Source of the DNA: an uncultured Lachnospiraceae bacterium
GTDB lineage: Bacteria > Bacillota > Clostridia > Lachnospirales > Lachnospiraceae
NCBI GenBank assembly: GCA_910584915.1
Contig: CAJUDM010000009.1
Location: 1 to 64,000 of the forward strand
Direction: 5' to 3'
DNA length: 64,000 bases
The translations under genes and the position numbers were made by a program. The notes under the pieces are model-generated. The model had not been told where the DNA came from. It made no database searches and was given only the letters and a program-made list of their open reading frames with translations. Below are positions 25,073 through 33,588 of this stretch, one piece after another; position 1 is the stretch's first letter; every line of letters starts with the position of its first letter.

Positions 25073-26428
25073 ATGATACATGAGAATATCAGTAAGACAA
25101 TAAACTACATGAAACGTAACGGCATCAGAAAAGCGGTGGGCATGGCATATGAGCGGCTCACCGCTCGTTATGATGCGGATTATTTTTATGAGCAGCCCTG
25201 CGCGGAGGAATTAAAGCGCCAGGGGAGGGAAACGTTCGATAACATGCCTCTGATCAGCATCGTAGTGCCTGCCTATGAGACGAGAGAAGCGTTTTTGTCG
25301 GCGCTGATCGATTCTGTGGCTGCGCAGAGCTATGGGAACTGGGAACTGGTTATCGCGGATGCCGGCGGGAGCGAAGCGGTAAAAAGCTGCGTGGTAAAAA
25401 AACAGAGAGGTTTTCCGGAGGAACTGGCGGGGAGAATAAAATATCACGCGTTATTGACAAACGAAGGCATTTCAGCAAACAGCAACCGGGGGATATCCCA
25501 TGCGGCGGGGGATTATATAGGACTGTTGGATCATGATGATGTGCTGACGCCGGATGCACTGTATGAGATGGTGAGAACGGTCAATACTTTAGCGCAGCAG
25601 GGGATCCGTGCGAGGCTGCTGTACTCTGATGAGGATAAGTGTGACGAGAGCGGGCAGCGCTTCTATGAACCGAATATAAAGTGCGATTTTAATTTTGATT
25701 TTTTGCTGTCCAACAATTATATCTGTCATTTTCTGCTGATGGAGGCGGATCTGATGCGGGATCTGGGACTTCGTTCCGGTTTTGACGGCGCGCAGGACTA
25801 TGACCTGATCCTGCGGGCTGTTGGAAGAATACAGGAGAGGGAGATCGCGCATGTTGGGAAGGTGCTCTACCACTGGCGCTGCCATCAGCTTTCTACAGCG
25901 GCAAATCCCGCCAGCAAATTTTACGCCTATGAGGCAGGGCGGAGAGCCCTGCAGGACTTTCTGGAAGAGAAAGGGATAGCCGGGCGGGCTGAGGATACGG
26001 AGCATGTAGGGTTTTACCGCATTGTCTATGAGCCGGATATTTTGGCGGCGAGGGAAGATGTGGGAGCGCTTGGAGGTTCTGTGCTGGACCGGGATAATAA
26101 AATAACAAGTGGTATTTTGACGGAGAACGGGCTCTGTCCGTTTGCCGGGCTTTACGGTTTCTTTTCCGGACCGGCGAATGTGGCGTCTGTCTGCAGAGAT
26201 GCCCGCGCGCTGGATGCCAGAACTGTGATCCTGCGGAGAGAAGATATCCCTGTCTTTGAGGAGATCATGAAAGTGCCTTATGTGGAGAGTGTGAAAGAGC
26301 GGGATGAGGCGTACTGCAACAGGCTGGATGAGGGGATCTGGAGACAGAGGAGCCTGGCGCTCTGCGCGGTATTCAGGGAGAGGGGGCAGAGGCTTGTCTG
26401 GGATCCGGAGATCCGGGTGAGAAGGTGA
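25073..26428 (+). CDS. Family 2 glycosyltransferase
   Basis: The 451-residue protein has a GT-A domain starting LISIVVPAYETREAFLSALIDSVAAQSY (from about residue 58). The metal-binding motif GLLDHDDVLTPDAL is near 147, and YSDEDKCDE and GAQDYDLILRAV are further acceptor-region marks. A C-terminal extension of about 150 residues is less clear. Such enzymes extend surface polysaccharide or rhamnan chains at the cytoplasmic membrane. No good ribosome binding site is seen, and the in-frame ATG 25109 is possible. It overlaps the next glycosyltransferase gene by four bases. Confidence 0.85.
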   Translation: MIHENISKTINYMKRNGIRKAVGMAYERLTARYDADYFYEQPCAEELKRQGRETFDNMPLISIVVPAYETREAFLSALIDSVAAQSYGNWELVIADAGGSEAVKSCVVKKQRGFPEELAGRIKYHALLTNEGISANSNRGISHAAGDYIGLLDHDDVLTPDALYEMVRTVNTLAQQGIRARLLYSDEDKCDESGQRFYEPNIKCDFNFDFLLSNNYICHFLLMEADLMRDLGLRSGFDGAQDYDLILRAVGRIQEREIAHVGKVLYHWRCHQLSTAANPASKFYAYEAGRRALQDFLEEKGIAGRAEDTEHVGFYRIVYEPDILAAREDVGALGGSVLDRDNKITSGILTENGLCPFAGLYGFFSGPANVASVCRDARALDARTVILRREDIPVFEEIMKVPYVESVKERDEAYCNRLDEGIWRQRSLALCAVFRERGQRLVWDPEIRVRR

Positions 26429-27408
26429 CGGGCTGCAGGATGAGATCGACCATTGTGATTCCAAACTATAACGGAATGGAATATCTGGAAAAATGCCTTC
26501 TGTCGATCAGGGAGGACACAAAAGACCACCCGGTGAGGATTCTTGTGGTCGATAACGGTTCTTCGGACGGAAGCCTGGAACTGGCGGAGCAGACCGACGG
26601 TGTGGAGGTGATCCGGATGGGCGCAAACCGGGGCTTTTGTGAGGCGGTCAACGCCGGGATCAGGGCGTCGGATACGCCCTATGTCATTTTGCTGAACAAT
26701 GACCTGACTGTTGAGAGGGGATTTGCGGAGGCGATGGAGAAAGCGCTCGACGAAGAGCCGCGGGCATTTTCTGCGGGCGCTCAGATGCGCATGATGAAGG
26801 CGCCGGACCGTATGGACAATGCCGGTGACTATTACTGTGCCCTGGGGTGGGCTTACGACTACGGGAAAGGGAAAAAGGTTTCCAAAAGATATTTAAAGCC
26901 CCGGAAGGTTTTTGCCGCCTGCGGCGGCGCGGCGGTTTACAGAAGGGATATACTGGATCAGATAGGGCTGTTTGATGAACGCCATTTTGCCTATCTGGAG
27001 GATGTGGATATCGGGTATCGGGCGCGGATCTTCGGGTACTATAATCTGTATGAGCCGGCGGCGCTCGTCTATCATGCGGGCAGCAGCGTATCAGGTTCAA
27101 AATATAATGAATTTAAGACAAACCTTTCCTCTGCCAACAGCATCTATCTTATTGAAAAGAATATGCCTCCCCTGCAGGTGTTTATCAATCTGCCCTTTTT
27201 TTTGCTGGGATTCGGGATAAAAATACTGTTTTTCTGCAAGAAGGGACTGGGGAAAAAGTATATAAAAGGACTGATGCGGGGATTTCGGATATACTATAAG
27301 GAAGGCGGAAGGGAAAACCATGTTCCCTTCGAGATGAAAAATCTGGGAAATTATCTGCTGATCCAGTGGGAACTGTGGATAAATATCGTGAGAAGGTTTC
27401 TGGGCTGA
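26425..27408 (+). CDS. Family 2 glycosyltransferase (rhamnosyltransferase-like)
   Basis: The 327-residue protein opens with STIVIPNYNGMEYLEKCLLSI and has LVVDNGSSDGS, ILLNNDLTVE (the DxD-like site), FAACGGAAVYRRDIL and FAYLEDVDIGYRARIFGY, matching WcaA/WbbL-type transferases. A hydrophobic patch FINLPFFLLGFGIKILFF near residue 255 may hold it to the membrane. GTG 26425 overlaps the upstream stop; ATG 26440 is an alternative start. It probably acts in the same polysaccharide pathway. Confidence 0.85.
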   Translation: MTGCRMRSTIVIPNYNGMEYLEKCLLSIREDTKDHPVRILVVDNGSSDGSLELAEQTDGVEVIRMGANRGFCEAVNAGIRASDTPYVILLNNDLTVERGFAEAMEKALDEEPRAFSAGAQMRMMKAPDRMDNAGDYYCALGWAYDYGKGKKVSKRYLKPRKVFAACGGAAVYRRDILDQIGLFDERHFAYLEDVDIGYRARIFGYYNLYEPAALVYHAGSSVSGSKYNEFKTNLSSANSIYLIEKNMPPLQVFINLPFFLLGFGIKILFFCKKGLGKKYIKGLMRGFRIYYKEGGRENHVPFEMKNLGNYLLIQWELWINIVRRFLG

Positions 27409-27427
27409 ACGGGGGATTCCGGAAAGC

Positions 27428-27455
27428 GACAGTTCAATTTCTGGGCTGAACTGTC
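27428..27455 (+). terminator. Hairpin after the glycosyltransferase pair
   Basis: GACAGTTCA (27428-27436) pairs with TGAACTGTC (27447-27455). No T-run follows directly. The word TTTCTGGGCTGAAC in its loop duplicates 27397-27410 at the stop codon of the preceding gene. Confidence 0.4.
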
Positions 27456-27485
27456 ACCACGGAAAAGCCGGTGGAAATAAAAATA

Positions 27486-27514
27486 TTGTAATTTTTGTAA
27501 TATTATTGTAAAAT
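27486..27514 (+). promoter_or_regulatory. Promoter of the sugar-phosphotransferase gene
   Basis: TTGTAA (27486-27491) and TAAAAT (27509-27514) are spaced by 17 bases in an AT-rich stretch about 50 bases before ATG 27565. Confidence 0.5.
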
Positions 27515-27564
27515 ATCAAAAGTGTGTATGGAAACCGGCACATTTTGGCGTATTTGGATGTAGC

Positions 27565-28974
27565 ATGATAAAGAATAATCAGAAATACCTGAATGGATTA
27601 CATGTAGTAATTGATGCCATCATCATTGCGGGCTCTTATATTCTGGCGTGGTGGCTTAAATTTGAAACTCCGGTCGGCGGCGTAAAGCCGGGTGATTTTT
27701 ATCTGCCGATGGAGACTTATTTCAGCGCCATTCCCTATATTGTTGCGGCATATTTGATCATCTATCAGTGTTGTAAGCTGTACACGGCGAAACGGGGTTC
27801 CGGCCCCGGCGGCGAACTGATGCGCATTATCGAGGCAAATGTCATTGGCGCGGTGGGCATGACGTCCGTGCTGTTTGTGATCTGGCAGCAGCATTTCTCC
27901 CGTTCGATGATCGCCATGTTCGTGGTGCTGAATATTACCTTTACCAGCCTCTTCCGGCTCGGACTGCGGGAAGTCCTGGTGGTATTCAGACGCAAGGGCT
28001 ACAATATGAAGCATGTGCTGCTTGTGGGATATTCCAGGGCGGCGGAGGAATATATCGACAGGATAAGGTCGAACCCTCAGTGGGGCTATGTGATTCACGC
28101 GATCCTGGACGATACGGTGCCCCGCGGGACGCTGTATAAGGGGATAAAAGTCGTGGGGAGGATCGACAATCTGGAGATCATCCTGCCGGAGAACAAGCTG
28201 GATGAGATCGCGATCACGCTGCCTTTGTCCCAGTACGGCAGGCTTACGGATATCGTGACGCTGTGTGAGAAGTCCGGCGTGCACACGAAGTTTATCCCGG
28301 ATTACAACAGCATCATCCCGAGCAGGCCTTATACGGAGGATCTGATGGGACTTCCGGTCATCAATATCAGGAACGTCCCTCTGACAAGGCTGAGCAACAG
28401 AGCCTGCAAGCGGGCGTTGGACCTGGTGGGGGCACTGACGGGGCTGATCCTGAGTTCTCCCCTGCTTCTTGTCATCGCGATACTGGTGAAGACGACCAGC
28501 AAGGGACCGGTGATCTTTATGCAGGAGCGCATCGGACAGCACAATAAGCCTTTTCACATGTACAAGTTCCGATCCATGCAGCTGCAGAGCGAAACTGATG
28601 AGAAGAAGGGCTGGACCGTGAAAGATGACCCGAGGGTCACGAAAGTGGGAAAATTTATCAGGCGGACCAGCCTGGACGAACTGCCCCAGCTCTTTAATAT
28701 TCTGAGGGGGGATATGAGCCTGGTCGGTCCGCGCCCTGAGCGGACGCAGTTTGTGGAAAAATTCAGGGAGGAGATCCCGCGCTATATGATCAAGCATCAG
28801 GTGCGGCCGGGACTGACCGGCTGGGCGCAGGTAAACGGTTACAGGGGGGACACCTCCATCCGGAAGCGGATCGACTATGATCTGTACTATATTGAAAACT
28901 GGACCTTTGGCTTTGACATCAGGATCATACTCCTGACTATATTCAAAGGTTTTGTAAATAAAAATGCTTATTAA
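27565..28974 (+). CDS. Undecaprenyl-phosphate sugar phosphotransferase
   Basis: The 469-residue protein has four to five N-terminal membrane helices, a central Rossmann-like CoA-binding_3 domain (LLVGYSRAAEEYIDRI) and a C-terminal bacterial sugar transferase domain. That domain begins KRALDLVGALTG and shows FRSMQ, RRTSLDELPQLFNIL, SLVGPRPE and VRPGLTGWAQVNGYRGDT. This is the WbaP/WcaJ-type enzyme that loads the first sugar phosphate onto the lipid carrier for surface polysaccharide. It is followed closely by an LCP gene, a polymer-to-wall ligase, which fits one pathway. Confidence 0.92.
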   Translation: MIKNNQKYLNGLHVVIDAIIIAGSYILAWWLKFETPVGGVKPGDFYLPMETYFSAIPYIVAAYLIIYQCCKLYTAKRGSGPGGELMRIIEANVIGAVGMTSVLFVIWQQHFSRSMIAMFVVLNITFTSLFRLGLREVLVVFRRKGYNMKHVLLVGYSRAAEEYIDRIRSNPQWGYVIHAILDDTVPRGTLYKGIKVVGRIDNLEIILPENKLDEIAITLPLSQYGRLTDIVTLCEKSGVHTKFIPDYNSIIPSRPYTEDLMGLPVINIRNVPLTRLSNRACKRALDLVGALTGLILSSPLLLVIAILVKTTSKGPVIFMQERIGQHNKPFHMYKFRSMQLQSETDEKKGWTVKDDPRVTKVGKFIRRTSLDELPQLFNILRGDMSLVGPRPERTQFVEKFREEIPRYMIKHQVRPGLTGWAQVNGYRGDTSIRKRIDYDLYYIENWTFGFDIRIILLTIFKGFVNKNAY

Positions 28975-29009
28975 AGCGCTAGATTCAGAATGCGAAAGGA
29001 TAAGGAAAG

Positions 29010-30230
29010 ATGGCACCAAGATATCGGGACGAGGATGACTGGGATTATGAGTATGAAAATGAAGCGCCGAGAAAGAAGTCTTCTTCCGGCGGCAAGAAGA
29101 GTTCATCCGGTAAGAAAACACAGACAAGGAGCGCTTCAGGCAGGGCGGCGGGAAAAAAGAAAGTTTCCGCGAAGGCAAAAGCGAAGAAGAAGAGAAAGAG
29201 AATCTTTCTTTTTATGGGTGAAGTTGTGGTGCTTGCGGCGATGCTTCTGGTGCTGTGGGTCGTGACAAGAACGGAAAAGGTGGGACATCTGGAGATCAAC
29301 GACGAGGAGATCGTTGTCAATGAGAGTGTCAGCGAGGAACAGCTGGAAGTCATGAAGGGATACCGGAATGTGGCGCTTTTCGGCGTGGACTCCACAACGG
29401 GCGCGCTGACCAAGAATACCCGGAGCGACTCGATCATCATCGCCTCCATCAACCAGGATACAAAAGAGATCAGGCTGCTCTCGATCTACCGTGACACCTT
29501 TATGAATCTGGGGAATGACAAGTACAATAAGTGCAACGGCGCGTATGCGGCGGGCGGCCCGAAACAGGCTATGAGCATGCTGAATGCCAATCTGGATATG
29601 AATATCAAAGATTTTGTGACAGTCGGATTTGCCGGGCTGATCGATACGATCGATGCGCTTGGAGGTATTCCGCTTGATATCACCAACGAGGAGATCGGTT
29701 ACCTGAACGATTACCAGTACTGTATCGCGGAGGATTTAAAGAGACAGTATACGCCTGTCGGCAGTGCGGGCATGCAGGTGGTGGACGGTATGCAGGCTAC
29801 AGGATACTGCCGTATCCGCTACACGAAAGGCGATGACTTCAAGCGGGCTGAGCGTCAGAGGAATGTGCTGAAGGCGATCATGGATAAGTCGAAGGAGGCT
29901 TCTGTCGCACAGCTTGTGGAGATTGCGAACGATGTCTTCGATGAGGTGTACACTTCCTTTGGCATCGCCGAGATCACGGAACTTCTGGGCGAGGCGCCTC
30001 AGTACAAGGTTGTCGCGGACGATGGATTCCCGACAGCGGACAGAAGGTGGACCGGCAATATCGGTTCCCCCGGTGACTGTATCGTGCCGAACAATCTGGC
30101 GGATAATGTGAGCTGGCTGCATGAGTTCCTGTTTGATGAGAGCGGCTATGTGCCCAGCAACGAAGTGCAGCAGTACAGCGATTATATCATAAGCGCAACG
30201 AGCAAATATAAACCTAAAAATTTGAATTAG
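29010..30230 (+). CDS. LytR-CpsA-Psr (LCP) family wall-polymer ligase
   Basis: The 406-residue protein has a long, very basic Ser/Lys-rich cytoplasmic tail (residues 1-68) and one membrane helix (FLFMGEVVVLAAMLLVLWVV). The extracellular LCP domain shows NVALFGVD, RSDSIIIASIN, LLSIYRDTFMNL, GPKQAMSMLN and DFKRAERQRNVLKAIM, with the Arg and Asp residues that bind polyprenyl pyrophosphate. LCP proteins move glycopolymers from undecaprenyl pyrophosphate onto peptidoglycan. The gene follows the sugar-phosphotransferase by 35 bases and ends at a strong terminator. Confidence 0.92.
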   Translation: MAPRYRDEDDWDYEYENEAPRKKSSSGGKKSSSGKKTQTRSASGRAAGKKKVSAKAKAKKKRKRIFLFMGEVVVLAAMLLVLWVVTRTEKVGHLEINDEEIVVNESVSEEQLEVMKGYRNVALFGVDSTTGALTKNTRSDSIIIASINQDTKEIRLLSIYRDTFMNLGNDKYNKCNGAYAAGGPKQAMSMLNANLDMNIKDFVTVGFAGLIDTIDALGGIPLDITNEEIGYLNDYQYCIAEDLKRQYTPVGSAGMQVVDGMQATGYCRIRYTKGDDFKRAERQRNVLKAIMDKSKEASVAQLVEIANDVFDEVYTSFGIAEITELLGEAPQYKVVADDGFPTADRRWTGNIGSPGDCIVPNNLADNVSWLHEFLFDESGYVPSNEVQQYSDYIISATSKYKPKNLN

Positions 30231-30266
30231 CGCATCGCCTGTGGGAATAAAACAGGTTAAATTGAG

Positions 30267-30314
30267 AAAGTCAGACACCGGAGTCATGAACGAAGCACGG
30301 AGTCTGACTTTTTT
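30267..30314 (+). terminator. Rho-independent terminator of the LCP transcript
   Basis: AAAGTCAGAC-CCG on the left pairs with CGG-GTCTGACTTT on the right, followed by a run of six T. Confidence 0.75.
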
Positions 30315-30334
30315 GTGTGCAAAACCGCTGAGAA

Positions 30335-30510
30335 TATGGTATAATATCGACAGATATAATACCGGCGCCGAGCGAAGCGAGTGTGCATCGCACAGCGTAC
30401 CATGTCGACAGACATGGTATAATGTCCACGAAAGCAATAAGCGTGCGAAAAAAGGCTGATAAAAAATGCGTTGTGCTTGCACATAAGCAGGTTTTTATCT
30501 GACTTTTTTC
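30335..30510. repeat. TATAAT-rich structured repeat region
   Basis: GGTATAATATC and GATATAATACC (about 30338-30363) nearly pair. TACCATGTC-GACA-GACATGGTA (30398-30419) is a perfect hairpin. ATAATGTCCAC (30417-30427) repeats the word at 2077-2087. GATAAAAA (30459-30466) and TTTTTATC flank a GC-rich middle. No gene is visible in the gap 30315-30730. Confidence 0.5.
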
Positions 30511-30512
30511 AT

Positions 30513-30574
30513 AGGGCGGATGCCCGTGAGTTCGGAAAACCATAGGTTTTTCGAACTCGCACTGCTGTCATGCC
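30513..30574. repeat. Dispersed structured repeat, copy 2
   Basis: This copy has GGGC-GGAT-GCCC, then TTCGGAAAACC pairing with GGTTTTTCGAA (30531-30555, one G:T pair), then TCGCACTGC. It parallels bases 1-55 with changed but still complementary arms. Confidence 0.55.
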
Positions 30575-30639
30575 GACAAGGATGCATACTGTTCATGCCG
30601 ACAACAGACACATTGCCCGGGCATTTGCCGGAAGTCAGT

Positions 30640-30728
30640 GACAGAGCGGGATGGCAGCGACAGGGATGGGAAGACACAGATAAGGACAGCCGGGACAGGC
30701 GGGGAAAGATAAAGACAGGGACAGGGAC
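30640..30728 (+). repeat. Purine-rich GACAGGGA-like short repeats
   Basis: GACAG units recur about seven times up to the start codon at 30731, ending GACAGGGACAGGGACAT. The last units may serve as the weak ribosome binding site. Confidence 0.4.
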
Positions 30729-30730
30729 AT

Positions 30731-31663
30731 ATGCAGGAGATTGACATCATCATCCCGGTTTATAAGCCGGGGGCGGAATTTTTGGAACTGATCGAGAAGT
30801 TGGAGCATCAGAGCATACCGGTGCATCAGATACTGTTGTTTAATACGGAACAGAAATACTGGGAGGCATTTCAATATGACTTTCCGAGGCGTAAGCGCTA
30901 TGAAAATATCAGATTATGGCATATTTCCAAAAAGGAATTCGACCACGGCAGAACGAGGCGGGATGCGGTAAAAAAGTCTAAGGCTCCCGTTTTTGTGATG
31001 ATGACGGATGATGCGATGCCGGCGGATGAGTTTCTTCTCGAGCGCCTGACCGCGCCGCTCTCGGATGAAAGTGTTGCGGTTTCTTATGCAAGGCAGCTTC
31101 CCAGGCGGGATGCGGGACCGGTAGAGCGTTTTACGAGGGAGTTTAATTACCCCGCTGAAAGCCGCGTAAAATCCGAAAAGGATCTGCCGGAGCTTGGCAT
31201 AAAGACATATTTCTGTTCGGATGTCTGCGCGGCCTACAGGAGGGATATCTATGACAGGCAGGGCGGCTTTTTGCGGCATGCGATCTTCAATGAGGATATG
31301 GTCTATGCGGCAGGCTGTATCAGGGCGGGCTATCGGATCGCTTACACGGCGGATGCGCAGGTGATCCATTCTCATCAGTACACCAATAGAGAGCAGTTCC
31401 GGCGGAATTTTGATATGGGCGTTTCCCAGGCGGAACATCCCGAGGTCTTTGAGAGTGTGCCTGCGGAGTCGGAAGGGATCAGATTGGTGAAGAGGACGGC
31501 GGAATATCTGAGAAAAGAAGGACAGGGAAGATTGATCCTGCCGATGTGTGTGACGAGCATTTATAAATTTTTTGGGTACAAATTGGGAAAAAAATATAAA
31601 AGGCTGTCAAAGAGGCGGATTTTGAAATATACTATGAACAGGAGCTATTGGGATTGGGATTAG
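30731..31663 (+). CDS. Family 2 glycosyltransferase (rhamnosyltransferase-like)
   Basis: The 310-residue protein opens with IDIIIPVYKPGAEFLELIEKL and has HGRTRRDAVKKSKAPVFVMMTDDAMPADEF, where TDDA holds the metal site. FCSDVCAAYRRDIYDRQGGF and FNEDMVYAAGCIRAGYRIAY give the acceptor-side motif. It most resembles rhamnosyltransferases of surface glycans. The C-terminus is basic, which suggests membrane contact. It may share the pathway with the genes at 25073-28974, although a terminator and repeats separate them. glmS follows by 21 bases. Confidence 0.85.
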   Translation: MQEIDIIIPVYKPGAEFLELIEKLEHQSIPVHQILLFNTEQKYWEAFQYDFPRRKRYENIRLWHISKKEFDHGRTRRDAVKKSKAPVFVMMTDDAMPADEFLLERLTAPLSDESVAVSYARQLPRRDAGPVERFTREFNYPAESRVKSEKDLPELGIKTYFCSDVCAAYRRDIYDRQGGFLRHAIFNEDMVYAAGCIRAGYRIAYTADAQVIHSHQYTNREQFRRNFDMGVSQAEHPEVFESVPAESEGIRLVKRTAEYLRKEGQGRLILPMCVTSIYKFFGYKLGKKYKRLSKRRILKYTMNRSYWDWD

Positions 31664-31684
31664 GCTGATGAGAGGAAATAAGCG

Positions 31685-33511
31685 ATGTGTGGGATTGTCG
31701 GATATATAGGGGAGAAGCAGGCGGCACCTGTGATACTGGATGGGCTCTCCAGGCTGGAATACAGAGGCTATGACTCGGCGGGGATCGCCGTATTTGACGG
31801 GGAGGCTATCAACTATAAAAAATCTATCGGCAGATTGAAGGTCCTGGAAAATCTGACGAGGGGCGGGCTGGATATGCCGGGATTTTGCGGGATCGGCCAC
31901 ACCAGATGGGCGACTCACGGTGTGCCAAGCAACGAAAATGCCCATCCCCATTTTAACCAGAAAGAGACGATCTCTGTTGTACACAACGGGATCATTGAGA
32001 ATTATCTGCAGCTCAAAAAATATCTGGAGAAGAAAGGATACGTGTTTGTCTCGGAGACGGATACGGAGGTGCTGGCGCATCTGCTCGATTATTATTACAA
32101 GGGGAATCCCATGGAGGCGATCTTCCGCATGCTGAGGCGTGTGGAAGGTTCCTATGCGCTGGGGATCCTGTTTGCGGAGCATCCCGACACGCTGTTTGCG
32201 GCGCGCAAGGACTCCCCGCTGGTCGTCGGGCAGAATGAGGAGGGATGTTTCATTGCCTCCGATGTCCCTGCGATCTTAAAGTATACGCGCAAAGTCACGT
32301 ATGTGGACAATCAGGAGATCGTAAAGCTGCATGCCAGCCATATGCATTTTTACAATATTGACGAGGAGGAGATCCAGAAGGAGCCTGTGCTGATCGACTG
32401 GGATGCGAATGCGGCGGAGAAGGCCGGTTATGAGCATTTTATGTTAAAGGAAATGTATGAACAGCCGAAAACTGTGACAGATACGATCAGCCCGCGGATC
32501 CGGAAAGGTGATATTCAGATAGAGGAACTGCACATGAGCGATGAGGAGCTGGCGGCGGTGAGAAAGATCCATATTGTGGCATGCGGCTCCGCCTACCATG
32601 CGGGAGTGACCGGGAAGTATGTGATAGAGCGGCTCGCAAGGATCCCGGTGGAAGTGGATCTGGCATCGGAATTCCGGTACAGGGATCCGATCCTGGAGGA
32701 GGGAGCCATGGTCATCGTGATCAGCCAGTCCGGTGAGACCGCCGATACGCTGGCGGCGCTGCGGGAGGCGAAAAAGCGGGGCTTTCAGATCCTCGGTATC
32801 GTGAATGTGGTGGGAAGTTCGATCGCCAGGGAGGCGGATAACGTACTCTACACCTGGGCGGGACCTGAGATCGCGGTGGCTACGACAAAGGCTTACAGCG
32901 CCCAGCTCACAGCGCTCTATCTGCTGGCGATGAAATTTGCAAAAGTGAGAGGAACGGTGGGGAATGAGGAGTTTGCTCGTCTGCTGAACTGCCTTGAGAG
33001 GCTGCCTTACCAGATAGAGAGGCTGCTCAACACAAAGGAGCAGATTCAGAAGTTTGCCAATCGTTATCTGGCGGCGAAGGATATCTTCTTTATCGGAAGG
33101 GGTATCGATTATGCGATCTCTCTGGAGGGATCGCTGAAGCTGAAGGAGATATCCTATATTCATTCGGAGGCTTATGCGGCGGGGGAGTTAAAGCATGGCA
33201 CGATCTCGCTGATCGAGGATGGTACTCTTGTTACGGCCGTATCCACTCAGCCGGAACTGTATCAGAAGATGGTCAGCAATATCGTGGAAGTCAAGGCGAG
33301 GGGCGCTTTTGTGATGGCGGTCACCGGGGAGGACAACCGGGAGATCGAGAGAGCGGCGGACTATGTTGTTTATATTCCGGAGACGGCGCCGGTGTTTGCC
33401 AATTCGTTAGCGATCATACCGTTGCAGCTGTTCGGATATTATGTGGCTGTGGGGCGAGGGTGCGATGTGGATAAGCCGCGGAACCTTGCAAAATCGGTGA
33501 CGGTGGAGTGA
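31685..33511 (+). CDS. glmS: Glutamine-fructose-6-phosphate aminotransferase
   Basis: The 608-residue protein starts MCGIVGYIG, so the catalytic Cys becomes the N-terminus. It has a class II amidotransferase domain (RLEYRGYDSAG, GIGHTRWATHG, VHNGIIEN) and two SIS domains (CGSAYHAG, SQSGETADTLAALREAK, GRGIDYAISLEGSLKLKEISYIH). It ends DKPRNLAKSVTVE, the family terminus. It makes glucosamine 6-phosphate for peptidoglycan and glycans. Only 21 bases separate it from the preceding gene, so there is no room for a glmS ribozyme. Confidence 0.97.
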   Translation: MCGIVGYIGEKQAAPVILDGLSRLEYRGYDSAGIAVFDGEAINYKKSIGRLKVLENLTRGGLDMPGFCGIGHTRWATHGVPSNENAHPHFNQKETISVVHNGIIENYLQLKKYLEKKGYVFVSETDTEVLAHLLDYYYKGNPMEAIFRMLRRVEGSYALGILFAEHPDTLFAARKDSPLVVGQNEEGCFIASDVPAILKYTRKVTYVDNQEIVKLHASHMHFYNIDEEEIQKEPVLIDWDANAAEKAGYEHFMLKEMYEQPKTVTDTISPRIRKGDIQIEELHMSDEELAAVRKIHIVACGSAYHAGVTGKYVIERLARIPVEVDLASEFRYRDPILEEGAMVIVISQSGETADTLAALREAKKRGFQILGIVNVVGSSIAREADNVLYTWAGPEIAVATTKAYSAQLTALYLLAMKFAKVRGTVGNEEFARLLNCLERLPYQIERLLNTKEQIQKFANRYLAAKDIFFIGRGIDYAISLEGSLKLKEISYIHSEAYAAGELKHGTISLIEDGTLVTAVSTQPELYQKMVSNIVEVKARGAFVMAVTGEDNREIERAADYVVYIPETAPVFANSLAIIPLQLFGYYVAVGRGCDVDKPRNLAKSVTVE

Positions 33512-33588
33512 TATGGACGGGATATGAGAGCGGCAGCACGGAAGAACACAGGAAAATGGGGATCATTATAGCAGTCTGAGGGAAGAAA

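Noticed and set aside
27598..29178. 526-codon leftward frame across the sugar phosphotransferase
   Set aside because: It is the antisense shadow of a conserved enzyme without domain or ribosome binding site.
30340..30425. TATAAT boxes as promoters of the glycosyltransferase at 30731
   Set aside because: No -35 hexamers at proper distance, and the boxes lie within paired repeat arms 300 bases upstream.
31664..31684. A glmS ribozyme before glmS
   Set aside because: Only 21 bases separate glmS from the preceding gene, far too little for the ribozyme.
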